Assembly: GCF_000250655.1 (NCBI RefSeq) | Contig: NC_016935.1 | Span: 4,544,001-4,608,000 of the forward strand | DNA: 64,000 nucleotides | Source: Paenibacillus mucilaginosus 3016 | Lineage (GTDB): Bacteria > Bacillota > Bacilli > Paenibacillales > NBRC-103111 | Direction of reading: 5' to 3' | In this document: piece after piece, positions 33,301 to 42,348 of the stretch | How the letters are laid out: each line of letters starts with the position of its first letter | Position numbering within the stretch: the first letter of the stretch is position 1 | Notes under the pieces: generated by a model | The model's input: the letters and a program-made list of their open reading frames with translations, nothing else | What the model was told of the DNA's origin: nothing | Database searches by the model: none | Made by a program: the position numbers and the translations under genes

Positions 33301-36300
33301 GCCGCTCCGCCGGATATTCCGGGTCGAGCGGGACATAGGCGCCTCCCGCTTGGAGCACGCCCAGCACGGCGGCAGCCATCAGCGCGGAACGCCCGCACAG
33401 CAAGCCGACAGGCTCTTCGGGCCGGAGGCCGAGCGCCTGCAGCCGGCGGGCGAGCCGGACGGCCCGGCGGTTCAGCTGGCGGTAGGTCCAGCCCACGGCT
33501 CCGTCCTGCACGGCGAGGGCGTCCGGTGCGGCCGTGGCCTGTTCGGCGAACAGCTCGGGGATGGAGGCTTCACGGGGATAGGCTGATGCCCTTCCCGCAT
33601 AAACCTCGAGCAGCAGCCGCCGGTCCTCCGCAGTGACCGGCGTAAGCTCGGAAAGAGCCCTTCCTTCCTCTCCGGCGGCAATCGTCTCCAGTATGCGTAC
33701 ATATTCGTCGGCCAGGCGCTGCACCGTTTCTCTGCGAAACAGAGCTGTCCGGTATTCGAGCGAGAATTCGACGGCCTCGTCCGTCTCCACCGCTTCCAGG
33801 GACAGATCGAACTTCGCAGCCGGGAACTCGAAAGGCTCCGGCCTCCCGGTCACTTCCCCGAGCTGCAGCTGGGTTCGGAACATGTTCTGCAGCGAAAATA
33901 CTGTATCAAACAGAGGGTGACGACCCGGATTGCGTCTGGCGCCAAGGAGCTCTACCAGCTCCTCGAACGGATAATCCTGATGCTCCTGCGCCCGCAGCAC
34001 CCGTTCCTTGAGCTGCGCCAAGTATCCTCCGAAGGTGAGATCCGGCGAAGGAAGGCAGCGGAGCACCACCGTATTGACGAACATGCCGACGGTCTCCTGC
34101 AGCTCCGAGTGGGTTCTGCCGGCGAGCGGGGTCCCGATCCAGACCTCCTCTTCCCCTGCATAACGGGAGAGCAGCAGACTGTAAGCTGCGAGCAGCACGA
34201 GGTAGACGGTCGTTCCCGTCCGGGCCGCCAGGGAGCTGACGCTCTCCGCCAAGCCGGAGGTGATGCCGAACCGGATCCGGCTGCCCTCCAAATCCATCAG
34301 GGCGGGGCGGGGAAAATCCGCCGGCAGCTGCAGCTCCGGCGCATCGCCTTCCAGCTCGCGGAGCCAGAACCGCTCGAGCTCCCCTCTGCGCCGTTGATCT
34401 GATTTTTCCTTGAGCCATACGGCATAATCTTTATACTGGACGGGCAGCGGAGCCAGCGCGTCTCCTCCATAAGCCGCCGCCATATCCCGCATCAGGATGC
34501 TCATCGACACCCCGTCCGAGATGATATGGTGCATATCGACCAGCAGGTACCTTTCGAGACCTCCGCTTTCGGCTTCGATCGAACCGGCTTCCGCCGAAGT
34601 CGAAGCCCCCGTTCCGTCAGCTACGCCTGCGCGATGAACCGTAAGCAGCCGGACCCGCAGCAGCGGGGCATCCGTCAAGTCGAACGGCCGGATGAACCCC
34701 GTGAAGGCTCTCTCCCGGGCTTTACTGCCGTGTACCTCCAAAGTCTCCATCCGGCAGCACGCCTCCGCATGGATGCGCTGCATAGGCACCCCGTTCGTCA
34801 GCTCGAACGAAGTTCTCAGCGATTCGTGCCGGCGGATGACGGCATCCAGCGCCTGCTGCAGCCGAACGGGATCCAGCGCTCCTTCGAGGCGCCACACGGC
34901 CGGCATGTTGTAGGCCGAATTGCCGCTTTTCCACTGGTGAAGCAGATACATTCTCGCCTGGGCGGGAGACAGCTCGTAGCGCTCCTGCGGCGGTGCCGGC
35001 GGGATCGGCTCCTGTCCGGTCCGTTCGGCTCCGTCCAGGTAGCGGGCGAGGTCCGCAATCGTCGGCGTCTCGAACACTACCCGCAGCGGCACTCTTACGC
35101 CGAACTGCTGTTCCATCCGCGAGAGCAGCACCGTAGCCTTGAGCGAATGGCCGCCCTGCTCGAAGAAGCTGTCCCGGACGCTCAGGCGCCGGGTGCCCAG
35201 GAGATCCCGCCAGATGCGCAGCAGCGCGCTCTCCGTAGCCGTCAGCGGCTGTCCGCTTCCGTCATCTCCGCTCTCTGCGGTCTTCTCCGGCAGCGCCCTG
35301 CGGTCGATCTTGCCGCCCGCCGTGAGCGGCATGCGTTCGAGCTGTACCAGCCGGGCGGGAACCATGTATCCCGGCAGCAGGCGTTCGAGCCGCATGTGCA
35401 GCTCTTCGATATCGAGGAGCCGCTCCGAGGTCACATAGCCCCACAGCTCGGCCTCGCCTTCCGAATCGGTCCGCACCACCACGGCGGCTTCCCGCACCTC
35501 CCCGGTCTGGAGCAGCACGGCTTCCACCTCGCCCGGTTCGATCCGGTGTCCGCGTACCTTCAACTGCCGGTCCATCCTCCCCATGTAGGCGAGTGTTCCG
35601 TCCGGCAATCTTCTGGCCCGGTCTCCGGTCCGGTAGACCCGGCCGCCGGGCCGGAACGGATCGCCGGTGAATTTCTCGGCCGTCCGCTCTGGTGAACCCA
35701 GATAGCCCCGTCCGACTCCGTCGCCGCCGACCCACAGCTCGCCCGGCACGCCGACCGGCAGCTCCCGGCCTTCGGGCGATACGACGTATGCCGTCGAATT
35801 GCCGATCGGCCGGCCGATCGGAATTGCTTCCTGCCCCCCATGGCGGATCCGATGGCAGGTGGAGAACGTCGTATTCTCCGTCGGCCCGTAGCCATTCCAC
35901 AGCTTCAGGTGCGGGCAGGCTTCAAGAACCGACTGCACATGCCTCGGGGAGAGCACGTCGCCGCCGACGATCAGCTCGCGCAGGCTGCCGAACAAGCCGG
36001 GGTCCTGCTCCGCCAGCCGGTTGAATAACGGGGAGGTCAGCCACATGACCGTAATGCCCCCGGAGCGTAGCCACTTTCGCAAGAGCACGGCATCCAGCAG
36101 GGTTTCCTTGTCCGCCGGCAGCAGGGTCCCTCCGTTCAGCAGTGCGCCGAAGATCTCGAAGGTGCTCGCATCAAACGAGATCGCGCCCGTTTGGGCGATC
36201 CGGTCGCTGGCCCGAAGGGCGGCATAGCCCTCGGCCTTGGCCAGCCGGACGACGCTGCGGTGCTCGATCATCACGCCTTTGGGCTGGCCGGTCGTCCCTG

Positions 36301-39300
36301 AGGTATACATGACATACGCCAGACTGTCGGACTGGATCGGCAGGTTCACCGGTTCCGCAGGAAAGCGTGCGATATCGGTCCGGCTGAGCTGCAGCTTGCG
36401 GCGTGCCCCCTGCGGCTTGGCTTCGTTGTCCCCGCTAACCGCCATCGTACTCCCTGCAGGAAGGATCGTCAGTATGGCGTCGAAGCGGAAGCGGGTAAGC
36501 TCGTTTTCGACCGTATGGATCTTGGAGCTGAACCGCACACCCGCCATCCGATCAGAAGCGGCCGCTTCGTCCTCCAGGAAGCCCCGGGAGACGAACAGCT
36601 CCTCCGAGAAATCAAGCTTGGTCCCGGCCTCCGGGTGAAGCGCCTTGTACTCGGCCAGCGAACGGTGCAGCTCATCCTTCAGATCGTGGTCCATCAGATC
36701 GCCGAGGAACAGAAGTCCTCCTCTCGGCATGTGGTTGACGGCTTCGCGGATCACGCTGCGGAGATAGTTGTGTCCGTGGAAGGCCTGGATGACCGAGTTG
36801 ATGATGACGATGTCAAAATCGCTCTCCTCAATCGCCCCGATCTCATGGGCGGGCAGCGCCTGCAGGCGGATGTTATCCAGTCCCAGGTCCCTGGCCGTCG
36901 CGCGGTCCTTCTCGATGATGACACGGGAGAGGTCCGTCCCGTAATACAAGCCGGCGAGCGGAGCAAGGCGGAACATCGTGATGCCCGATGCGCAGCCGAT
37001 CTCGAGAATCCGGGTGTCTGCGGTGACATAGGGCTTCAGCTTGAGCAGGACGTTGTCGCCGTACTCGTCCATCTCCTTGCGGCTGAGATGCCCGCCCGTA
37101 TAGCTGTTCACCCAGCCGCCGCCTTCAATGTCGTCCTCCGCCTTGGCACCGACGTATTCCCACAGCGAGGCATCCATGAGTTCATTGCGCTCGCGTTCCG
37201 CCTCTTCCCTCACCGCATCGGTGTCCAATCCCACGAAGACGTGCAGCTGCGGGCACTCCCACTGCAGATTATTCATGAGTTTGACGTAGGCCCGGCTGGT
37301 CAGGATGTTCCGGACGCCCGCATCGCTGATGATCTGCCGGAGGCGCGCCTGCGGCCAGTCGGCATCCAGGGGCACATAGGCCCCGCCGGCCTTCAGAATG
37401 CCCAGGATGGCGGGAATGCGGCCGTCGAGCTGCTCGATCATCACGCCGACCGGTTCTTCCCGGCGGATGCCGAAGCCGTGAACGAGATACTGTGCGATCC
37501 GGTTGGCCTCCGCATCCAACTCAAGATAGGTCAAGCGGCGTTCCCCATAGACAACCGCTTCTCTGTCCGGGTACGCACGAACCGTCTCTTCGAACAGCCC
37601 CGCAATCGAGGCGTCCCTCGGGTAGGCATGGAACGTGTCGTTATACGATCTCAGCGCCTCCCTCTCTCCGGGCAGTGTCAAATCAATTTCGGCCAGCAGC
37701 CTATCCGGTGCTTCCGAGAGGACCCGGGCGAGATGCGTGAACCGCCGGTTCAGCAGCTCGATGCTCTCCCGCCGGAACAGCGCCCTGCTGTATTCGGAGA
37801 GCAGGCGCAGCCCCTGATCCGGCCCGAGCTCCCAAGCGTACAGCGTCAGATCGAACTTGGACGTGGTATAGCCGAAATCGTAAGGCTCCGCCCCGATGCC
37901 GGGAAGGGCCAGAGGCGGCATGTCCATATTCTGCAGTACAAAGGCCGCGTCGAACAGCGGATGCCGGCTGGCATCCCGGGCGATGCCCAGGCTGTCCACC
38001 AGCGCATCGAAGGGGTAATCGCCATGCTGGAAGGCCTGCAGAGCCGTATCTCTCACCTCGCCGATCAGCTGGCGGAACGACTTGGACGCCTGCGGCCGGG
38101 TACGCAGCGCGAGCATATTAACGAACATGCCAAGGATGCCGTGCGTATCCGGATGGGGACGCGATGCCGAGCCGGTGCCGAGGATGAGGTCCTCCTGGCC
38201 GCAAACCCGCCCCAGCAGGGCCGAATACAGCGAGAGCAGCACCGTATACAGCGTGGTTCCCGCTTCCTGTGCCAGCCGCCGCAGATTCCGGGTGACTCCG
38301 GCTTCGAGTTCAAAGCGCAGCTGCTCTCCCTCGAAGCGCTGCACTCCGGGTCTCGGGAAGTCGGCCGGCAGCTCCAGGAGCGGCAGTTCGCCGCCCAGCG
38401 TCTCTCTCCAGTAGGCCTCCTGGCGCTGCAGCTCCCCGCCGTCCTGCATCCGCTTCTGCCAGACAGCGAAGTCCTTGTACTGGATCCGCCCGGCCGGCAG
38501 CTCCCGGCCGGCATAGATCTCGCTGAATTCCCGGATAAGGATGCCAAGCGACGTACCGTCGATGACAATGTGGTGGATATCCAGGAAGAGCACGTGCTTC
38601 TCTTCACCCAGCCGGATAAGTTCGGCCCGCATCAGCGGGAGGCTCGTCAGATCAAACGGGCGGACCCGCTCGCCGATCCTCTTCCCGAGCTCCGTCTCCA
38701 TGCCCTCGGACACCCCGATCTCCAGGACATATGGCGGATGAATCCGCTGCACCATTTGCTCGTTTACCGTATGGAAGGTTGTCCGGAGAATCTCATGCCG
38801 TTCGATCAGCCGCTCGAACGCGTGACGGACCCGCTGCAGGTCAAGGGAACCCGTCAGCCGGATGGCTACCGGGATGTTGTAGGCGGTGCCAGCGTCTTCC
38901 ATGCGGTCTATCAGCAGCATGCGCGTCTGGGCGGAGGAGACGGGATAATCCCCTTCCTCCCCGGCCTGCGGTATGGGTGGAAGCTCCATGCGTTCCCCCT
39001 CCCCGCCCAGAGCGGTCATGCCGGCTACCGTGGGGGAGGTGAACAGCTGCTGCAGCGTCAGCTTGATCCCGAACTGCTTCTGGACTCGGGAGAGCAGCCT
39101 GGCGGCCTTCAGCGAATGCCCGCCCAGCTCGAAGAAGCTGTCATGAATGCCGACCCGTTCGACCTCGAGCACTTCCGCCCACAGCCGGCAGAGCGCTTCT
39201 TCGGCGGCGGACCGGGGGGCCGCATACGCCTCACAGTCCGCTGCTGCACCGGGTGCAGGCACCGGCAGCGCCGACCTGTCGGTCTTGCCGTTAGCCGTCC

Positions 39301-42300
39301 GGGGAATCCGTTCCACGGCAATGATCCGGGAAGGCAGCATGTAATCGGGAAGCGCCTCCGCCAGGGAAGCGCGCAGCCCGGAGGCCTCCCCTCCCGCCTG
39401 CAGGACAACGTAGGCCAGAAGCTCAGGGCCATCCGAGCGCCGCACTACAGCCGCCGCCGCTTCCTTCACCTGCGGGTGAAGGAGCAGCCGGTGTTCGAGC
39501 TCCCCGAACTCGATGCGGTGCCCGCGGATCTTCACCTGGCCGTCGCTGCGGCCGATATACTCGAGCTCCCCGCCCGGCAGCCGCCGGACCAGATCGCCGG
39601 ACCGGTAGAGCCGCGCTCCGGAACGGTAAGGGTCCGCTACGAACCGTTCGGCGGTCAGCGCCTCTCTGCCGAGGTACCCTCTGGCTACTCCGTCTCCGCC
39701 GACATACAGCTCGCCGACGGCGCCTTCAGGCACCAGCCGGCCCCGGCTGTCGAGCACATAGCAGTACAAGGTGGGGATCGGACGGCCGATCACGCTCAGG
39801 CTCCGGTCCATTTCCTTCTCCGTGATCTCCTTGTACGTGACATGGACGGTAGTTTCCGTGATCCCGTACATGTTGATCAGCCGCACCTGCGGGTGCCGCC
39901 GCTTCCAGCTCTTGAGCTGCACGGGCTGCAGGGCTTCGCCGCCAAAAATGACATAGCGGAGGGACAGGTCCCGCCGCCTCTCCTCCTCACAGGCTTCCTG
40001 AGCCAAGGCATAGAAGGCCGCCGGCGTCTGGTTCAGCACGGTGACCCTCTCCCGCTCGAGCAGGGCCAGGAACTCCGCCGGCTGCTGCGCGGTCTCCTTC
40101 GGCACGAGGACCATCGATGCACCGTACAGCAGGGCGCCGAACATCTCCCACACCGAGAAGTCGAAGCAGAAGGAATGGAACACCGTCCAGACATCTTGCT
40201 CGTTGAAGTCGAAGGGGTGCCGGTCGTTCACAAGCAGGCTCACAGCCTGCCGGTGCTCGACCATCACGCCCTTGGGCGTCCCTGTCGTGCCCGATGTATA
40301 GATGATATAAGCAAGGCTGCCGGAGGTGCTGAACGGCGGAAGATTCTCCCCATCCTGTGCCGGCATGCCGGCAGGAGCGATCTGCAGCCCTTGGACTGCC
40401 CGGCCCGCCTGTGTGACCAGTTCTCCTTCCATCGGCTGAGAATTATCCAGCCCCGCACTATAATCTGGGTTTTGTTCGCTCTCTGTTCCTTCCCCCAGGA
40501 AGAACACCGATTCAACCGTGTCCGGGAGCGCGCTGTCCGTCGCTCGGCCGAAGGCTTCCTTCCAAGCCGCTGCGGTCGATAGCAGCAGCCGGGCTCCGCA
40601 GTCCTGCAGCATGTAACGAATCCGCTCCGCCGGATACGCGGGATCGACGGGAACGTAGGCACCGCCGGCCTTGAGCACGGCAAGAATGGCCGTCACGGTC
40701 TCTATCGTACGGCCGAGCAGCAGGCAGACGGGCTCGTCCGCAGCGACGCCATGCTCGCGCAGGCGGCGTGCGAGCCGGTTGGCCCGCTGGTTCAGCTCGC
40801 CGTACGCAATCCGTTCCGTGCCGCTGACGACGGCCGTTCTCTCGGGGGCCTCCGCTGCCCGGGATTCGAAGAGCGCATGCAGCGTCGCCTCTTCCGGATA
40901 GCGGGCCTTATCGAACTCAACTCCGCACCCGCCAAGAAGATCAGCCTTCTCCTCTTCCTCCATCCACTCGAGCTCACTAGCCGGGACATGCGGCTGTTCG
41001 GCCGCCGACTTCGCCAGCCGGCAGAGGCGCCGCAGCAGGCGTCCGATCACCGCCTCTTCGAACCGGCTGCGCCGGTAAAAGATTTGGATCGTGATCTTCT
41101 CACCCGGCAGAATGTTCACATGCAGGTCATAATGCGTCTGTTCGCACCAGTCGGCACGGACAATGCGGTAGCCTGCCTCTCCGCCGCCGGAGAGCGCTTC
41201 ACGGTCCAGCGGATAGTTCTCAAAGGCAATGACATGGTCGACCGGATGGCCGGCTCCCTCCGTCTTCAGCTCAGCCAGCGAATAGGCCTCATGCGGTACG
41301 GCTTCCAATGATGCGGCGTGCCGCTCCCGCAGAAGCTGAGCGAACGGGCGGTCCGTCCCGCGGACCCGGACGGGTACCGTATTGATGAACAGCCCGACCG
41401 CTTCATCGATGCCCGGCGCACCTCCGCTCCGCCCTGACACGACCGAACCGAAGACCACATCGTCCGTTCCGCCGTAACGAAGCAGCAAAATGCCCCACAG
41501 CGTATGAAAAACAGAGCTAAGCGAGACGCCTTCCGTGCGGGCAAGATTCTGCAAATCTGCGGTCAGGCCTGCACCGAGCTCGCACGACTGCCGGCCCGGT
41601 GCGCCTTCCGCCGGCTCCGTCATGCCAGGGGGACGGCTCAAACGAACCGTTGCCGGCAGGCAGTCGGCGGGTTCATAGCCTTGGAGAACCGTGGACCAGT
41701 AGGCGGCGGACTCGGCAGTGTCGAGCGAGGCGAGATGCTGAAGATGCCGGCCATAGGAAGGTGAACGAAGCGAAGCCGCTGGGAAGTCCTCTCCTTGGAG
41801 AAGCCGGGTATACCCCTGGAACAAATCTTGAAGAAGAATGGCGAGGGACCAGCCGTCCAGCAGGACATGGTGGAAAGCGAGGATGATCGTACAGCGTGAG
41901 GGATGATGTTCAAATACGGTCATGCGAAACGGCGTTTCCTTCGTCGGCTGGAAGCCTTCCGCCCGCTCCCGCTCCCGGTACCCGTGAATAAAGGCTTCCC
42001 GCCCGGCCTCATTCAGATGAGACAGCGTTTCCCAGCGGATCGCAGCCCTGCGGTGCTTGAGTACGATCTGCAGCGGCTTGTCCACGCCCGCGGTTCTGAA
42101 TACGGTCCGCAGGACATCATGCCTGTCGATCATCCGCTGATAGCTCGCCAGCAGCAGGTCCCGGTTCAGTCCCCCTTCCACCTCCAGCGTCATCTGCTGA
42201 ATATAGTCCCCAGTGCCGATCCCCCACTGCGTATGAAACAGCATGCCTTCCTGCAGGGGAGTCAGCCCGTAAATATTTTGAATCTCCAGTTGGTTCGCCA

Positions 42301-42301
42301 T
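30362..42301 (-). CDS. NRPS synthetase A: C-A-T-C-A(MT)-T-C-A-T-C
   Basis: Peptide synthetase of about 3,979 residues. Order: C1 (42,280-40,980, HHVLLDG), A1 (40,900-39,280), T1, C2 (38,950-37,660), A2 (37,600-35,310) interrupted by a methyltransferase at about 36,450-37,270, T2, C3 (34,980-33,620), A3 (33,580-32,040), T3, and a complete C4 (31,720-30,430, HHIVSDG) at the C-terminus. Pocket codes: A1 DFWNIGMVHK (Thr), A2 DAFWIGGTFK (Val), A3 DAFWVGGTFK (Val). Ending in a condensation domain with no following adenylation domain means the next module must come from another protein, and synthetase B begins with an adenylation module preceded by a half C domain. Start ATG 42,301 (MANQLEIQNIYGLTP) is chosen for its match to the N-termini of C and D; GTGGGA lies about 9 bases upstream. 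It follows the acetyltransferase gene by 47 bases. Confidence 0.93.
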   Translation of the reverse strand: MANQLEIQNIYGLTPLQEGMLFHTQWGIGTGDYIQQMTLEVEGGLNRDLLLASYQRMIDRHDVLRTVFRTAGVDKPLQIVLKHRRAAIRWETLSHLNEAGREAFIHGYRERERAEGFQPTKETPFRMTVFEHHPSRCTIILAFHHVLLDGWSLAILLQDLFQGYTRLLQGEDFPAASLRSPSYGRHLQHLASLDTAESAAYWSTVLQGYEPADCLPATVRLSRPPGMTEPAEGAPGRQSCELGAGLTADLQNLARTEGVSLSSVFHTLWGILLLRYGGTDDVVFGSVVSGRSGGAPGIDEAVGLFINTVPVRVRGTDRPFAQLLRERHAASLEAVPHEAYSLAELKTEGAGHPVDHVIAFENYPLDREALSGGGEAGYRIVRADWCEQTHYDLHVNILPGEKITIQIFYRRSRFEEAVIGRLLRRLCRLAKSAAEQPHVPASELEWMEEEEKADLLGGCGVEFDKARYPEEATLHALFESRAAEAPERTAVVSGTERIAYGELNQRANRLARRLREHGVAADEPVCLLLGRTIETVTAILAVLKAGGAYVPVDPAYPAERIRYMLQDCGARLLLSTAAAWKEAFGRATDSALPDTVESVFFLGEGTESEQNPDYSAGLDNSQPMEGELVTQAGRAVQGLQIAPAGMPAQDGENLPPFSTSGSLAYIIYTSGTTGTPKGVMVEHRQAVSLLVNDRHPFDFNEQDVWTVFHSFCFDFSVWEMFGALLYGASMVLVPKETAQQPAEFLALLERERVTVLNQTPAAFYALAQEACEEERRRDLSLRYVIFGGEALQPVQLKSWKRRHPQVRLINMYGITETTVHVTYKEITEKEMDRSLSVIGRPIPTLYCYVLDSRGRLVPEGAVGELYVGGDGVARGYLGREALTAERFVADPYRSGARLYRSGDLVRRLPGGELEYIGRSDGQVKIRGHRIEFGELEHRLLLHPQVKEAAAAVVRRSDGPELLAYVVLQAGGEASGLRASLAEALPDYMLPSRIIAVERIPRTANGKTDRSALPVPAPGAAADCEAYAAPRSAAEEALCRLWAEVLEVERVGIHDSFFELGGHSLKAARLLSRVQKQFGIKLTLQQLFTSPTVAGMTALGGEGERMELPPIPQAGEEGDYPVSSAQTRMLLIDRMEDAGTAYNIPVAIRLTGSLDLQRVRHAFERLIERHEILRTTFHTVNEQMVQRIHPPYVLEIGVSEGMETELGKRIGERVRPFDLTSLPLMRAELIRLGEEKHVLFLDIHHIVIDGTSLGILIREFSEIYAGRELPAGRIQYKDFAVWQKRMQDGGELQRQEAYWRETLGGELPLLELPADFPRPGVQRFEGEQLRFELEAGVTRNLRRLAQEAGTTLYTVLLSLYSALLGRVCGQEDLILGTGSASRPHPDTHGILGMFVNMLALRTRPQASKSFRQLIGEVRDTALQAFQHGDYPFDALVDSLGIARDASRHPLFDAAFVLQNMDMPPLALPGIGAEPYDFGYTTSKFDLTLYAWELGPDQGLRLLSEYSRALFRRESIELLNRRFTHLARVLSEAPDRLLAEIDLTLPGEREALRSYNDTFHAYPRDASIAGLFEETVRAYPDREAVVYGERRLTYLELDAEANRIAQYLVHGFGIRREEPVGVMIEQLDGRIPAILGILKAGGAYVPLDADWPQARLRQIISDAGVRNILTSRAYVKLMNNLQWECPQLHVFVGLDTDAVREEAERERNELMDASLWEYVGAKAEDDIEGGGWVNSYTGGHLSRKEMDEYGDNVLLKLKPYVTADTRILEIGCASGITMFRLAPLAGLYYGTDLSRVIIEKDRATARDLGLDNIRLQALPAHEIGAIEESDFDIVIINSVIQAFHGHNYLRSVIREAVNHMPRGGLLFLGDLMDHDLKDELHRSLAEYKALHPEAGTKLDFSEELFVSRGFLEDEAAASDRMAGVRFSSKIHTVENELTRFRFDAILTILPAGSTMAVSGDNEAKPQGARRKLQLSRTDIARFPAEPVNLPIQSDSLAYVMYTSGTTGQPKGVMIEHRSVVRLAKAEGYAALRASDRIAQTGAISFDASTFEIFGALLNGGTLLPADKETLLDAVLLRKWLRSGGITVMWLTSPLFNRLAEQDPGLFGSLRELIVGGDVLSPRHVQSVLEACPHLKLWNGYGPTENTTFSTCHRIRHGGQEAIPIGRPIGNSTAYVVSPEGRELPVGVPGELWVGGDGVGRGYLGSPERTAEKFTGDPFRPGGRVYRTGDRARRLPDGTLAYMGRMDRQLKVRGHRIEPGEVEAVLLQTGEVREAAVVVRTDSEGEAELWGYVTSERLLDIEELHMRLERLLPGYMVPARLVQLERMPLTAGGKIDRRALPEKTAESGDDGSGQPLTATESALLRIWRDLLGTRRLSVRDSFFEQGGHSLKATVLLSRMEQQFGVRVPLRVVFETPTIADLARYLDGAERTGQEPIPPAPPQERYELSPAQARMYLLHQWKSGNSAYNMPAVWRLEGALDPVRLQQALDAVIRRHESLRTSFELTNGVPMQRIHAEACCRMETLEVHGSKARERAFTGFIRPFDLTDAPLLRVRLLTVHRAGVADGTGASTSAEAGSIEAESGGLERYLLVDMHHIISDGVSMSILMRDMAAAYGGDALAPLPVQYKDYAVWLKEKSDQRRRGELERFWLRELEGDAPELQLPADFPRPALMDLEGSRIRFGITSGLAESVSSLAARTGTTVYLVLLAAYSLLLSRYAGEEEVWIGTPLAGRTHSELQETVGMFVNTVVLRCLPSPDLTFGGYLAQLKERVLRAQEHQDYPFEELVELLGARRNPGRHPLFDTVFSLQNMFRTQLQLGEVTGRPEPFEFPAAKFDLSLEAVETDEAVEFSLEYRTALFRRETVQRLADEYVRILETIAAGEEGRALSELTPVTAEDRRLLLEVYAGRASAYPREASIPELFAEQATAAPDALAVQDGAVGWTYRQLNRRAVRLARRLQALGLRPEEPVGLLCGRSALMAAAVLGVLQAGGAYVPLDPEYPAERLRVMLEDSGARVILCGPEEACRLTDLVPEAVHLLLDEHLWPDCLEEAEEEEGPEPVPVPEPVPVPGPESLAYLMYTSGTTGRPKGVMVTHRNVIRLVRGTDYVPFGPGRRFAMTGAVSFDASTFELFGALLNGGSLHPVPKETLLSASRLEEFLIDSRIDVLWLTAPLLHRHARENPGLLRGARHVVAGGDVLSPGLIRRVQEACPELTLHNGYGPTENTTFSAVHRIEGIGSGEAEPAHESALPSIPIGRPIANSAVYVLGRDGRLLPSGVPGELVVGGDGVARGYWRLPEETAARFTADPFLPGGRMYRTGDRARWREDGTLEYLGRMDRQVKIRGQRVEPEEVEAVLRSVTGVREGAVAVRPDEHGGHELWAYYSGEEGLTPAGLRERLAARLPASLVPARLIGIGTMPLTPNGKIDRKALAALVPEELEEPAYTAPQTAIQRELAEVWEELLGGGRLGIRDSFFERGGHSLKAAELLARIRTGYGAELTLSDIFRSPTIEQLAEAVEAKRGSFSPQVRRAERRETYPLSAAQRRIYLQHHAAGAGLSYNMPGALELSGVLDIPRLEAAFQAVIRRHEVLRTTFEISGGEPVLRVLPQADFRLDVREAAEDEVTGEIRDFIRSFELTHAPLLRAQLLRLGADRHLLLFDIHHIVSDGASMDVLIREVLAFYEGKELPPLPLQYGDYALWQREQALGPRYRESEAYWHDRLSRPWLPLELPTDRPRPPLRSYLGESCVAEAEAGVADGIRRLAAESGLTLYMVLLGAYSLFLSTLCRQEEILIGTPVAGRTSDWAPLIGMFVGTVVLRTELPGELTVEDFLRSVKEEAVRAFEHGDYPFEKLAETYGDRTQAGRHPVFDTVFALRQQGNLPASCGELALAPHPFEQPAAKFDLMLEASETESAEGGGTLRFRWEYARALFDRETVRTWAESFTALLELLPEHRGTLLRDLPFSPGCGSPEDRGAQAKAFAGTIEFQL

Positions 42302-42348
42302 GCGCTCTTGTCCCACTCCCGGTCTCAAAGGTTATGAACAGGGACTGC

